A program made the position numbers and the translations under genes. Shown here piece by piece: positions 36,766 through 45,146 of a DNA stretch of 64,000 nucleotides; the stretch's first letter is position 1; each line of letters opens with the position of its first letter. The stretch covers positions 4,957,097 through 5,021,096 of the forward strand of contig NZ_LS999839.1 of NCBI RefSeq assembly GCF_900564155.1, given 5' to 3'. The DNA comes from Pedobacter schmidteae (lineage in GTDB: Bacteria; Bacteroidota; Bacteroidia; Sphingobacteriales; Sphingobacteriaceae). The notes beneath the pieces are model-generated. The model was given only the letters and a program-made list of their open reading frames with translations. It was not told the DNA's origin and searched no databases.

Positions 36766-37962
36766 ATGACACAAAAAAAATACTATAGCCTGATTTTGAT
36801 ATTAGGCTCACTTACTGCCCTTGGTCCTTTTTCCATTGACATGTATCTTCCCGGATTCCCTGCCATTGCAGCCGATCTACATACCAACACCGCCAGAGTA
36901 TCCCTATCGCTATCCAGCTTTTTCATTGGTATTTCGGCCGGGCAGCTTTTATATGGCCCCCTACTGGATAAATTTGGAAGAAAAAAGCCCTTGTTCATTG
37001 GTCTGCTCGTATACATCCTCGCCTCGGCCGGATGTGCATTTGCAGGCAGCATCGATGTGCTGATTGGCTTACGCTTTATCCAGGCCCTGGGCAGCTGCGC
37101 AGCAACGGTGGCAGCAGTAGCTATGGTCCGCGATTTATTTCCTGTTAAAGAAAACGCCAAAGTGTTTGCATTACTAATGCTGGTTCTGGGCGTATCGCCA
37201 ATGATTGCTCCAACTCTTGGTGGATATGTAACTGTAGCGTTTGGCTGGCATACCATATTTTTAATTCTACTCGGACTTGGCACCTTTAATCTCATCGCCA
37301 GTTGGCTGTGGTTACCCGACAGCTACAAGCCCGACACCAACCTTTCCTTAAAGCCAAAGCCCATCATCAACAACTTCTGGATAGTATTTAAAAATCCTGA
37401 ATTTTATTCTTATGCACTCACCGGTGCCTTGGCATTTTCAGGCTTATTTGCTTACATATCAGGTTCACCTCTGGTATTTATGGAAATATTCCATGTCAAT
37501 GAAAAAACCTATGGTTGGATCTTCGCACTGTTATCCATTGGCTTTATCGGCTCCAGCCAGATAAACACATTCATGCTCCGTCGTTATACCAGTCAGCAAT
37601 TGATACAAGCTGCCTTAATCACCCAGGTCATTACCGCATTCATCTTTCTAACAGGGAGCATCAATGGCTGGTTCGGTCTTGCCGAAACCACCGCCCTATT
37701 ATTTTTATTTCTATGTTGCCTGGGCTTTGTCAGTCCAAATGCCTCAGCCCTGTCTCTTTTGCCCTTTACCAAAAATGCAGGTACAGCATCAGCATTGATG
37801 GGCGCCATACAAATGGGAATCGGCTCCTTGGCATCAGTTGGAGTTAGCCTGTTTAATGTTAAATCAGCAGTACCTACCGTCAGCATCATGGCATTAACTT
37901 CCATTTTGGCTATTACTGTATTTTATTTCGGGAAACAAAAACTAGCCAGACCTATCGTTTAA
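36766..37962 (+). CDS. Bcr/CflA-family MFS drug exporter
   Basis: A 398-residue protein with 12 hydrophobic helices. The start GSLTALGPFSIDMYLPGFPAIA contains the conserved acidic residue of helix 1 in drug/proton antiporters of this family. LYGPLLDKFGRKKPL is the MFS loop 2-3 signature, and LGVSPMIAPTLGGYV is motif C of 12-helix exporters. It is divergent from the HMA-AraC regulator, with 155 bp between starts. Substrates may include bicyclomycin, chloramphenicol or other small molecules; none can be chosen. Confidence 0.9.
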   Translation: MTQKKYYSLILILGSLTALGPFSIDMYLPGFPAIAADLHTNTARVSLSLSSFFIGISAGQLLYGPLLDKFGRKKPLFIGLLVYILASAGCAFAGSIDVLIGLRFIQALGSCAATVAAVAMVRDLFPVKENAKVFALLMLVLGVSPMIAPTLGGYVTVAFGWHTIFLILLGLGTFNLIASWLWLPDSYKPDTNLSLKPKPIINNFWIVFKNPEFYSYALTGALAFSGLFAYISGSPLVFMEIFHVNEKTYGWIFALLSIGFIGSSQINTFMLRRYTSQQLIQAALITQVITAFIFLTGSINGWFGLAETTALLFLFLCCLGFVSPNASALSLLPFTKNAGTASALMGAIQMGIGSLASVGVSLFNVKSAVPTVSIMALTSILAITVFYFGKQKLARPIV

Positions 37963-37986
37963 CTCAGACGCATAAATTTATTTTTT

Positions 37987-38023
37987 CCCCACGTAGGGGT
38001 AAAGTTTCTTCTCGTTGTCCTAA
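37987..38023 (+). promoter_or_regulatory. Candidate ECF-sigma promoter with inverted repeat before the repeat-protein operon
   Basis: CCCC-ACGTA-GGGG (37987-37999) is an inverted repeat. Its right arm continues as GGGGTAAA, and GTCCTAA starts 16 nt after GGGGT, at 38017. This spacing and the GTC core are like ECF promoters. The ATG is at 38041, giving a short leader. The operon encodes an ECF sigma, so autoregulation is possible. Confidence 0.4.
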
Positions 38024-38040
38024 TTACAAATAAGACAAAA

Positions 38041-39201
38041 ATGAACTTTACATTCTACATTACAAACATTCGATCTATAGCTTTTAAAGCAATAGCATGC
38101 AGTTTATTTCTGGCACCAGCCAGCAAATCATTTGCACAAGAACGCAATACCCATAAACTGCACTTTGGCTTCATCTATCCCTTAAGCACCAATGGTACGC
38201 ATGCTCCTTTAGATACCAACACACTTTCTATTCATTTACTTGCAGGTGTGTCGGCGGCCGAAAGAGGTGCTTCATTTGCAGGGCTAACCAATGTTGTTCG
38301 CAACGACACCAAGGGGTTTCAGTTTGCGGGTTTTTCAAATCACATCGGTAAGCAAGCCAATGGTGGACTTTTTTCGGGCTTTTTGAACACCTATCAGGGT
38401 GGGGAAAACATAGCTATAAGTGGTTTTGCCAATGTCTCAACAAGCGACATCAAAGGCGCTCAGTTTGCCGGATTTACCAACATAGCAAAAAAGGTGAAAG
38501 GTGTGCAATTTGCAGGTTTTATCAATAAAGCCAGCAGCATAGATGGACCTCAGTTTGCTGGTTTTATGAACCTTTCCGCCCAAAACAGCGGTCCTCAATT
38601 TGCAGGCTTCATCAATAAGGCAAAAGATGTAAACGGTACACAGATTGCCGGCTTTATCAATATCGCCCGCAAAGTCAAAGGAGCACAATTTGCCGGCTTT
38701 ATCAATGTAGCCGATAGCAGCGACTACCCGATTGGCATCATCAATCTGGTAAAAAACGGGGAGAAAAGCCTGAGCATTACTACCGATGAAACGCTAACTA
38801 CCATGCTTGCTTTCCGTTCGGGCGGAAAGGTACTATATGGAATCATCGGACTGGGTTATAATTTTAAAAACTCCAAAGAAGTATATGCTTTTGAAGCCGG
38901 CTTGGGTGCTCACTTTTTCCAATCCAATTCCTTTAGGCTAAACGCAGAAATTGTAGGCACCGGACTGGAAAATTTTAAAAAAGGCGAATATTTTAAAACC
39001 TCATTCAGGCTGTTACCCGCTTTGAAGATCAATCGTCATATCGAAATTTTCGGAGGCCCTACCTTTAATTATATCAATACCAACACTACCGAAGGCCGTA
39101 CCCTGCATAAAAAATACATCTCCACCTGGGAAAACAAATGGGGTAACAACTTCCAGGCCCTATATGTAGGGTATGGTGGCGGTATCCAATACATCTTTTA
39201 A
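38041..39201 (+). CDS. LA_2272-type surface repeat protein with 15-residue repeats
   Basis: A 386-residue secreted or outer-membrane protein with a signal peptide ending KSFAQE. Residues about 75-230 hold about ten tandem units. Six in a row keep an exact 15-residue period with consensus G-x-Q-F-A-G-F-x-N, followed by a variable A/K/V part, as in GVQFAGFINKASSID. Such periodicity fits a beta-solenoid. The C-terminal 140 residues are strand-rich (GIIGLGYNF, GLGAHFF, YGGGIQYIF) like a small barrel. The protein at 42995 shares the repeats and this C-terminal region. It is the first gene of a seven-gene operon. Function unknown. Confidence 0.75.
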   Translation: MNFTFYITNIRSIAFKAIACSLFLAPASKSFAQERNTHKLHFGFIYPLSTNGTHAPLDTNTLSIHLLAGVSAAERGASFAGLTNVVRNDTKGFQFAGFSNHIGKQANGGLFSGFLNTYQGGENIAISGFANVSTSDIKGAQFAGFTNIAKKVKGVQFAGFINKASSIDGPQFAGFMNLSAQNSGPQFAGFINKAKDVNGTQIAGFINIARKVKGAQFAGFINVADSSDYPIGIINLVKNGEKSLSITTDETLTTMLAFRSGGKVLYGIIGLGYNFKNSKEVYAFEAGLGAHFFQSNSFRLNAEIVGTGLENFKKGEYFKTSFRLLPALKINRHIEIFGGPTFNYINTNTTEGRTLHKKYISTWENKWGNNFQALYVGYGGGIQYIF

Positions 39202-39233
39202 AAACAATTCTTTTAAATACAAAAACATACAAC

Positions 39234-39884
39234 ATGAAATTCTTACCATTATTTGCCATCATTAGCATTCTATTCCTCAGCTGTTCTAAAGACAAGCTCA
39301 CTGCCAGTGGAGATAAAACAACAGAAACACGCTTTCCAGGACAGTTTTCAGGGGTCAATGCCAGCGGGTCAAACCCGGTAAAAATCAGCTACGGACCTGA
39401 ATTTAAAGTAGAGATCAAAGGTTCCAACAACCTGATTCCCTATTTCAAAACCAACATCCTTAACAACACCTTATATCTTGGATATGAAAAAGCCAGTGTA
39501 CAACACGATGATATCGAGATATTCATTAGCCTTCCTGCTATCAGAAAAGCCGTTCTTAGCGGCAGTGGAAAAATAAGTATTGAGGGTGCTTTCCCAAACA
39601 CCAGCGAGCTTAAACTATCCATCAGCGGATCGGGTGATATCCTGGTAAAAGATAAATTTGAAACAGAAGAAAGCCTCGTCAGCATATCCGGTTCAGGAAA
39701 AGCAGATCTGCAAAAAGTAGACAGCAAAAAAGCACAGATAGATATATCAGGCAGCGGTACCGCAACTGTAAATGTACAAAACAAACTAAAAGCCGATATC
39801 AGTGGAAGCGGTAAAGTCTATTATATGGGAAGTCCGGAAGTAGATGCTGATATCAGCGGATCAGGTAAAGTGATTAAACTTTAA
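39234..39884 (+). CDS. Head GIN-domain (DUF2807) lipoprotein
   Basis: A 216-residue protein with lipobox FLSC at about residues 14-17. The mature protein is a DUF2807/GIN domain: FSGVNASGSNPVKISYG near the start, then repeated S-G-S-G-x strands (LSGSGKIS, ISGSGDI, ISGSGKAD, ISGSGTATV, ISGSGKVYY). This gives a right-handed beta-helix-like stack. The molecular function of the domain is not known; it is common in Bacteroidota envelopes. The gene is 32 bp after the repeat protein and 11 bp before the desaturase fusion, so it is co-transcribed. Confidence 0.88.
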   Translation: MKFLPLFAIISILFLSCSKDKLTASGDKTTETRFPGQFSGVNASGSNPVKISYGPEFKVEIKGSNNLIPYFKTNILNNTLYLGYEKASVQHDDIEIFISLPAIRKAVLSGSGKISIEGAFPNTSELKLSISGSGDILVKDKFETEESLVSISGSGKADLQKVDSKKAQIDISGSGTATVNVQNKLKADISGSGKVYYMGSPEVDADISGSGKVIKL

Positions 39885-39895
39885 AAATTAAAAAC

Positions 39896-41404
39896 ATGGT
39901 ATCAGGTCAATCGTTTTTTCAGCAGCTCAGCTCCCTGTTCGGAGCAGACAGGATTAGCATTGATGATATTCATCAATTGCAAACACAAGCGCCAAATTTA
40001 TTAGTGTACGCCTTACCAGCTGTATTTTTCTTTACACTGCTGGAATATGGCCTGTCCCATTTCTCTGAACATAAAAACTACGAAAACAAAGAAACTATGG
40101 GATCCATATTCGTTGGCCTGGGTAATTTACTTGTCAACCTTTTCATGAAAGCCATATTACTATACAGCGCAGTATGGATCTACAATCAGTTGGCCTGGCG
40201 TATGGAATTGAACTGGTGGACACTGATACCTTGTTTTATTTTTTATGACTGCTGCAGCTATTGGTCGCACCGCATATCACACTTTAATCGTTTCTTTTGG
40301 GCTACGCATGTTGTGCATCATTCGGCCGAACATTATAACCTTACTGTTGCCTTCAGACAGAGCTGGATACAACATTTCAAAACCATCTTTTTCATTCCTG
40401 TAGCGCTAATGGGCTTTCATCCTGTTGTTTTCTTCATTGCAAATCAGCTAAGCGTACTTTACCAATTCTGGGTACACACTGAAACCATCGATCGGCTGCA
40501 TCCTTTTATAGAAAAGTACTTTGGTACGCCCTCCAACCATCGGGTACACCATGGTAGTCAGGAAAAATATCTGGATAAGAATTTTGGCGCAACCTTTATG
40601 TTGTGGGATCATCTTTTTGGCACTTTTCAATATGAAGAAGAACAACCTGTTTATGGCTTAACTACCCCTATTGTAAACAAAACAAATCCTTTCATTTTAA
40701 ACTTCCACGAATATAGGGATATGCTGCAGGATATTAAACATAGTGACGGACTGAAAGAACTCCTGTTTTTCATCTTCGCCAGCCCGGCCAGAATTTACAA
40801 ACATAAGGCAACTAGAGCCATACAAATACCAAAATCAGACAATACTATGGGGAAAAGGCTATTAACAGGTGCACTTATCGTTATAACCATACTGCTGTTA
40901 TTAAGCCAGTTCAGTTATGCTCAAAAACATATTGAGCCCCAAAAGTTACCCAATCCCAAGGGCAATAATCTTTTGTTTTTTTTACAGCGCGATCCCGACG
41001 CAAATACCGTAGTGTATGAGCTAAATTACAACACCGATGGTACCTTGTATCAAAACAATCCTATTAAAGGATCATGGATCAGATATGAAGAAAACCAAAA
41101 GTTCAAAGCTTTGAGTAGCATAGAAGAGAAATTTGCTTACGGCATAAAAAGTAAACCCATTGGCAATGATGAATATGAAATCAGACTGGTAGCTTACAAA
41201 AAAATGCCTTTGTACCTCAGAAAATCAGAAGAAGACAACAAATATCATATCTATATTAAAGATGAAGGTAAAGATTTGCTATTGAAAAGGGTGTTTGTCC
41301 GAGTAAACGGTGGAACCTTTTGGTTTCCCAAAGTGCAATATATAGATCTGATCACTACAAACAGCGAAAGCGGAATGGAAATTTTAAAGAGAATAAGAAC
41401 TTGA
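39896..41404 (+). CDS. Sterol desaturase/fatty acid hydroxylase fused to DUF4833-like domain
   Basis: A 502-residue fusion. Residues 1-310 are a membrane di-iron hydroxylase with the three His clusters SHRISHF, THVVHHSAEHYN and NHRVHHG and several membrane helices; such enzymes hydroxylate or desaturate lipids. Residues from about 318 begin MGKRLLTGALIVITILLLLS and end QFSYAQ, which looks exactly like a signal peptide, then a beta-rich domain of about 155 residues resembling DUF4833. The internal Met318 (ATG at 40847) could be a second start. Either a true fusion with one linking helix or two nested products are possible. Confidence 0.8.
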   Translation: MVSGQSFFQQLSSLFGADRISIDDIHQLQTQAPNLLVYALPAVFFFTLLEYGLSHFSEHKNYENKETMGSIFVGLGNLLVNLFMKAILLYSAVWIYNQLAWRMELNWWTLIPCFIFYDCCSYWSHRISHFNRFFWATHVVHHSAEHYNLTVAFRQSWIQHFKTIFFIPVALMGFHPVVFFIANQLSVLYQFWVHTETIDRLHPFIEKYFGTPSNHRVHHGSQEKYLDKNFGATFMLWDHLFGTFQYEEEQPVYGLTTPIVNKTNPFILNFHEYRDMLQDIKHSDGLKELLFFIFASPARIYKHKATRAIQIPKSDNTMGKRLLTGALIVITILLLLSQFSYAQKHIEPQKLPNPKGNNLLFFLQRDPDANTVVYELNYNTDGTLYQNNPIKGSWIRYEENQKFKALSSIEEKFAYGIKSKPIGNDEYEIRLVAYKKMPLYLRKSEEDNKYHIYIKDEGKDLLLKRVFVRVNGGTFWFPKVQYIDLITTNSESGMEILKRIRT

Positions 41405-41414
41405 ACTGATATAT

Positions 41415-42020
41415 TTGAATAACCTTTTACCATTGAAGTTAACGAGCGCCATACACGAAACCATACATCCGCCATACGATGACCTGGCTTTTGAACAATT
41501 GTTTAAAAGCCACTTTAAGGCATTGCATGCTTATGCCTGCACTTTACTGAAAGACGAAGATACAGCAGAAGAGATTGTACAAAACATGTTTTTAAAATTT
41601 TGGGAGAAGAGAGAACTACTAAATGTACAGACTTCTATAAAAGCCTATCTGTACAAATGCGTTCATAACGATAGTCTCAATTTTTTAAAACATCAGAAAA
41701 TCAAAACCAAGTATCAGGATTTTGCTGCTTACACAACGAACAACCATTATGAACCGGCCTCATCCAAAGTTGAAATGACCGAGTTAGAGGTTAAACTGCA
41801 ACAGGCTCTGAATGAATTGCCGCAACAATGCCGCACCATATTCCAGATGAGCCGGTTCGAAGAATTAAAATACAGAGAAATTGCCGATCAACTTGGCTTA
41901 TCGGTAAAAACAATAGAGAACCAAATGGGTAAAGCGCTCAAAATTATGCGAATGGAACTGGCCGATTTCCTGTCGCTCATTTTAATTGGCCTGATGTATT
42001 ACAAGGATTTTTTTAATTAA
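41415..42020 (+). CDS. ECF-type RNA polymerase sigma factor (FecI-like, Bacteroidota group)
   Basis: A 201-residue sigma-70 family protein with region 2 (FEQLFKSHFKALHAYACTLLKDEDTAEEIVQNMFLKFWE) and region 4 (LNELPQQCRTIFQMSRFEELKYREIADQLGLSVKTIENQMGKAL), matching ECF sigma factors of Bacteroidota; both spans are described by their first and last elements. No ATG exists between the upstream in-frame stop and region 2, so translation must begin at a non-ATG codon, most likely TTG at 41415 or TTG at 41433. The FecR gene starts 9 bp downstream. It likely reads the promoter of its own operon. Confidence 0.88.
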   Translation: MNNLLPLKLTSAIHETIHPPYDDLAFEQLFKSHFKALHAYACTLLKDEDTAEEIVQNMFLKFWEKRELLNVQTSIKAYLYKCVHNDSLNFLKHQKIKTKYQDFAAYTTNNHYEPASSKVEMTELEVKLQQALNELPQQCRTIFQMSRFEELKYREIADQLGLSVKTIENQMGKALKIMRMELADFLSLILIGLMYYKDFFN

Positions 42021-42029
42021 ATAAGTACC

Positions 42030-42992
42030 ATGACTGATGAATTATTGATAAAGTTTCTTTTGAAAGAAACCAGTGCAGCGGAAAGCATCACGGTGCAAAA
42101 CTGGCTTGATGCCGACCCTCAGCATCAAACTCATTTTTTACAGTTCCAAAAAGTATGGGATAGCAGCAAAAAACTGGCTCTACAAAGTAACCGCAATGAG
42201 GAAGATGCCTGGGCAAGGTTTAAACAAAAAACCAATATCCAAAACAAGCCGCAGCCCATCAGCCGGAAATTAAAGCCTAATTATAACTTGTTAAAAATTG
42301 CAGCAGTATTAATTTTAGTTGCCGCAGGATGGTCGGTCTATACCATACTAGGCCCGGTAACCTATATTGATGTAACCGCAGGTAATAATGTAGCAACCAA
42401 AGTACTCCCTGATGGCTCGGAACTTACACTCAATAAAAACGCAAAGATCAGCTATGCCGATAATTTCAAAAACAACCGCAGTATCCACATGCAGCAAGGA
42501 GAGGTATTTTTTAATGTAGCCCACAACAAATCAAAACCTTTTGTAATTGATATCGACAAAATATCCGTACTGGTGGTAGGTACATCATTCAACATCAAAC
42601 ATTTAAACCGGCAAACCGAAGTGATTGTTGAAACAGGTATTGTTAAGGTGAGTATGGGCAAAAACGAAACAACACTCCTTAGAGGAGAAAAGGTGCTGAT
42701 TACCGACGGATCGGACCAAATGATCAAAGCTAAAAATACCGATCTGCTATATAATTATTACCGCAGCAATGAATTTGTGGCCACTAATACACCATTATCA
42801 AGAATGGTAGCTATGTTAAATGAAGTATACGGTTCCAATGTAATCATCAAAGACGAAGCAATAAAAAAATTGCTTTTAAATGCAACACTAAAAACTACTG
42901 CAGACCTGGAAGATAACCTGCAGATTATCGCTCAAACATTTGATCTGAAAATTGTGCGTAACCAAAACCAGATCATTTTGTCTAATCCCTAA
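42030..42992 (+). CDS. FecR-family anti-sigma/signal transducer
   Basis: A 320-residue inner-membrane protein. A short cytoplasmic domain binds sigma in known members. One transmembrane helix follows (LLKIAAVLILVAAGWSVYTI, about 88-107), then the periplasmic FecR domain (TYIDVTAGNNVATKVLPDGS and VAHNKSKPFVID) and a C-terminal STN-contacting region (NTPLSRMVAMLNEVYG). It would receive a signal from the STN-domain protein encoded 2 bp downstream and release the sigma factor. Confidence 0.92.
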   Translation: MTDELLIKFLLKETSAAESITVQNWLDADPQHQTHFLQFQKVWDSSKKLALQSNRNEEDAWARFKQKTNIQNKPQPISRKLKPNYNLLKIAAVLILVAAGWSVYTILGPVTYIDVTAGNNVATKVLPDGSELTLNKNAKISYADNFKNNRSIHMQQGEVFFNVAHNKSKPFVIDIDKISVLVVGTSFNIKHLNRQTEVIVETGIVKVSMGKNETTLLRGEKVLITDGSDQMIKAKNTDLLYNYYRSNEFVATNTPLSRMVAMLNEVYGSNVIIKDEAIKKLLLNATLKTTADLEDNLQIIAQTFDLKIVRNQNQIILSNP

Positions 42993-42994
42993 TA

Positions 42995-44737
42995 ATGAAA
43001 CTAAAAATCGCCCTAAGTCTTTTGCTTCTTATTGGATATGCCAAAGCGCAAATGCCCCTGCTTCCGTCTAAACACAATTTAGAGAAAAGAGTGAGCCTCG
43101 ATATAAAAGAACAGCAGATATCTGAAGTGCTCCATAAAATCAGTAAAGCCGGCGATTTCTATTTCTCCTACAGTGGCACCTTGTTTAAACAAGATAGCGT
43201 GGTAAATATGTCCATACGAAATATGCCCGTAAGGGAAATATTGGACAGACTGTTTAATCATAAGGTAGATTACCGCGAAAATGGCGATTACGTCATTCTT
43301 CGTTATGCAGCCAACCATCTTACCATCGAACCGGAAAATATTACCTCGGCCGAAAAACTATACCTCATCAGCGGATATGTTACCGACACCGAAACCGGAC
43401 TAAAGGTGAAACAAGCCAGCGTCTACGAAAAACGTTTATTACAATCTACCCTTACCGACAATAAGGGTTATTTTAAGCTAAAATTTAAGGGTGATCATAA
43501 CGAAGTGATTCTTACTGCCAGTAAGGAAACCTATCGCGATACCACTCTTATCTTTTTGTCAGATATCAAAGTAAAACCTGAAGGATATACAGACCCGGAT
43601 GGCAACCAAAGCAATTCAACATCAGGGGATATAGAAAACTCCAGAGTTGGCCGGTTCTTTATTTCTTCAAAACAAAGAATTCAAAGTTTAAACATTCCCG
43701 ACTTTTTTGCCAACACCCCTTTTCAGGCATCGTTAACACCCGGACTTAGCTCTCATGGTATCATGAGTTCGCAGGTAATTAACAAGTTTTCTTTAAATAT
43801 TTTAGGGGGCTATACCGCAGGATCTGATGGAGTGGAGATTGGCGGTATATTCAACATCAATAAAGGCAATATGAAAAAGCTCCAGTTTGCCGGGGTTTTC
43901 AATGCTATTGGTGGTTCGGTAGATGGACTTCAATTTGCAGGTTTAGTAAATGAAGTGCAAGGCGAAAATAAAGGCATGCAGGCGGCTGGACTAATTAACC
44001 ATGTTAGGAAAGATGTAAACGGAGTGCAGCTAGCAGGTTTAGCCAACCTCGTTGGGGCTAATATGAGCGGAGTACAAGCTGCTGGTCTGATCAACGTGGT
44101 AGCTAAACAGACTAATGGCATTCAGCTGGCGGGTTTAGGAAACGTTGCCTGTAAAAATTTCAAAGGTGTACAGGTAGCTGGCCTGTTTAATTATGCAAAA
44201 AAAATGGAAGGCTTCCAGATCGGGATCATCAATGTAGCCGACACCTCTACCGGGTATAGTCTTGGTTTGCTCAATATCGTCAAAAATGGCTATCATAAAA
44301 TCAGTATCTATGCTACTGAAACAGTAAACACCAATGTTTCTATCAAAACAGGCAATGCCAAACTCTATACCATTCTGTTTGTAGGAGCAAATTTCTCTTC
44401 AAATGAAAAGATAAAAACATACGGACTTGGCATTGGTCATGATTTTATCCTGAACAACCGTATGACCATCGGTCTGGAGTTGACCGGACAATCGCTTTAT
44501 CTGGGCAGCTGGGATCAATCCAACTTGTTGAACCGTATAAATAGCAATTTTCAGTTTCAACTATTTAAGGGTTTAACCTTATTTGGTGGTCCTTCCTATG
44601 CCATTTACAGCGGCGATGCCCCGGCAGGGTCAAGTGCACCTGGATACAAGCAAAATGTGGTACCCTCACACCACACCAGCTTTGGCAAAGGAACCAAAGG
44701 ATGGATAGGTTTCAATGCAGGCATTACCATCATGTAA
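42995..44737 (+). CDS. STN-domain protein with CarboxypepD-like and LA_2272-type repeats
   Basis: A 580-residue exported protein with signal peptide ending GYAKAQ. Residues about 28-110 are an STN domain (VSLDIKEQQISEVLHKI, FYFSYSG, MPVREILDRLF), the part of TonB transducers that contacts FecR. Residues about 125-190 resemble a CarboxypepD_reg-like beta sandwich (LISGYVTDTETGLKV). From about 285 come at least six tandem units with a 16-residue period (GVQLAGLANLVGANMS type), then a strand-rich C-terminus homologous to that of the protein at 38041. No TonB plug is seen. It replaces the usual receptor behind sigma/FecR. Confidence 0.8.
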   Translation: MKLKIALSLLLLIGYAKAQMPLLPSKHNLEKRVSLDIKEQQISEVLHKISKAGDFYFSYSGTLFKQDSVVNMSIRNMPVREILDRLFNHKVDYRENGDYVILRYAANHLTIEPENITSAEKLYLISGYVTDTETGLKVKQASVYEKRLLQSTLTDNKGYFKLKFKGDHNEVILTASKETYRDTTLIFLSDIKVKPEGYTDPDGNQSNSTSGDIENSRVGRFFISSKQRIQSLNIPDFFANTPFQASLTPGLSSHGIMSSQVINKFSLNILGGYTAGSDGVEIGGIFNINKGNMKKLQFAGVFNAIGGSVDGLQFAGLVNEVQGENKGMQAAGLINHVRKDVNGVQLAGLANLVGANMSGVQAAGLINVVAKQTNGIQLAGLGNVACKNFKGVQVAGLFNYAKKMEGFQIGIINVADTSTGYSLGLLNIVKNGYHKISIYATETVNTNVSIKTGNAKLYTILFVGANFSSNEKIKTYGLGIGHDFILNNRMTIGLELTGQSLYLGSWDQSNLLNRINSNFQFQLFKGLTLFGGPSYAIYSGDAPAGSSAPGYKQNVVPSHHTSFGKGTKGWIGFNAGITIM

Positions 44738-44778
44738 ACAATGACAAACAAAAGCCGACATCAGATGTTCTTGATAAC

Positions 44779-45066
44779 ATGGAATCGTTCAATATTAAAG
44801 TTGGCTTTGGCCAACACGAAGTAACATTAACCATATTGCCCACAAAAAAAGAATATTACCTGGTACTCTATTTTGGTAGCATTATTGGTGCAGTACGATT
44901 GGATGCAGATGGAGAGTTGTGGGAACAGGTACCTGACGAAGAAATTGTAACCGGCCGATTACCCTTGTATGAGCCCGATTTAAATGCCGACCGCTTGAAC
45001 TTTGTTTTATGCGAGCATACGGTGAACCATATCGGAGAAGAGATTACCGCGGCATTAAAAGATTAA
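44779..45066 (+). CDS. Small hypothetical protein closing the sigma/FecR operon
   Basis: A 95-residue cytoplasmic-looking protein. The ATG at 44779 is chosen because it starts the compact, strand-rich sequence MESFNIKVGFGQHEVTLTI; in-frame codons farther upstream overlap the end of the STN-protein gene. It has an acidic middle (DADGELWEQVPDEEIV) and a helix at the end. I do not recognise a family. It is 41 bp after the STN gene and is followed by a strong terminator, so it is the last gene of the operon. Confidence 0.65.
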   Translation: MESFNIKVGFGQHEVTLTILPTKKEYYLVLYFGSIIGAVRLDADGELWEQVPDEEIVTGRLPLYEPDLNADRLNFVLCEHTVNHIGEEITAALKD

Positions 45067-45091
45067 ATATCCCATTCAACTTCCGTTAACA

Positions 45092-45123
45092 AAAAAGGTT
45101 GCCTTTTATAGGGCAACCTTTTT
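45092..45123. terminator. Bidirectional terminator between the sigma/FecR operon and the B12 cluster
   Basis: A 12-bp perfect stem (45092-45103 with 45112-45123) around an 8-nt loop, with A-run and T-run ends. It separates convergent transcripts. Confidence 0.9.
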
Positions 45124-45146
45124 AATATCAATTCAGATGTGGCAAT

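Noticed and set aside
36783..37295. Minus-strand 170-codon frame inside the Bcr/CflA gene
   Set aside because: Shadow of the exporter gene; no start context or domain, and the exporter frame is unambiguous.
38437..38688. Possible CRISPR-like DNA repeats at 45-bp spacing
   Set aside because: The 45-bp periodicity comes from the 15-residue protein repeat of the surface protein; bases vary at third codon positions and there are no spacers.
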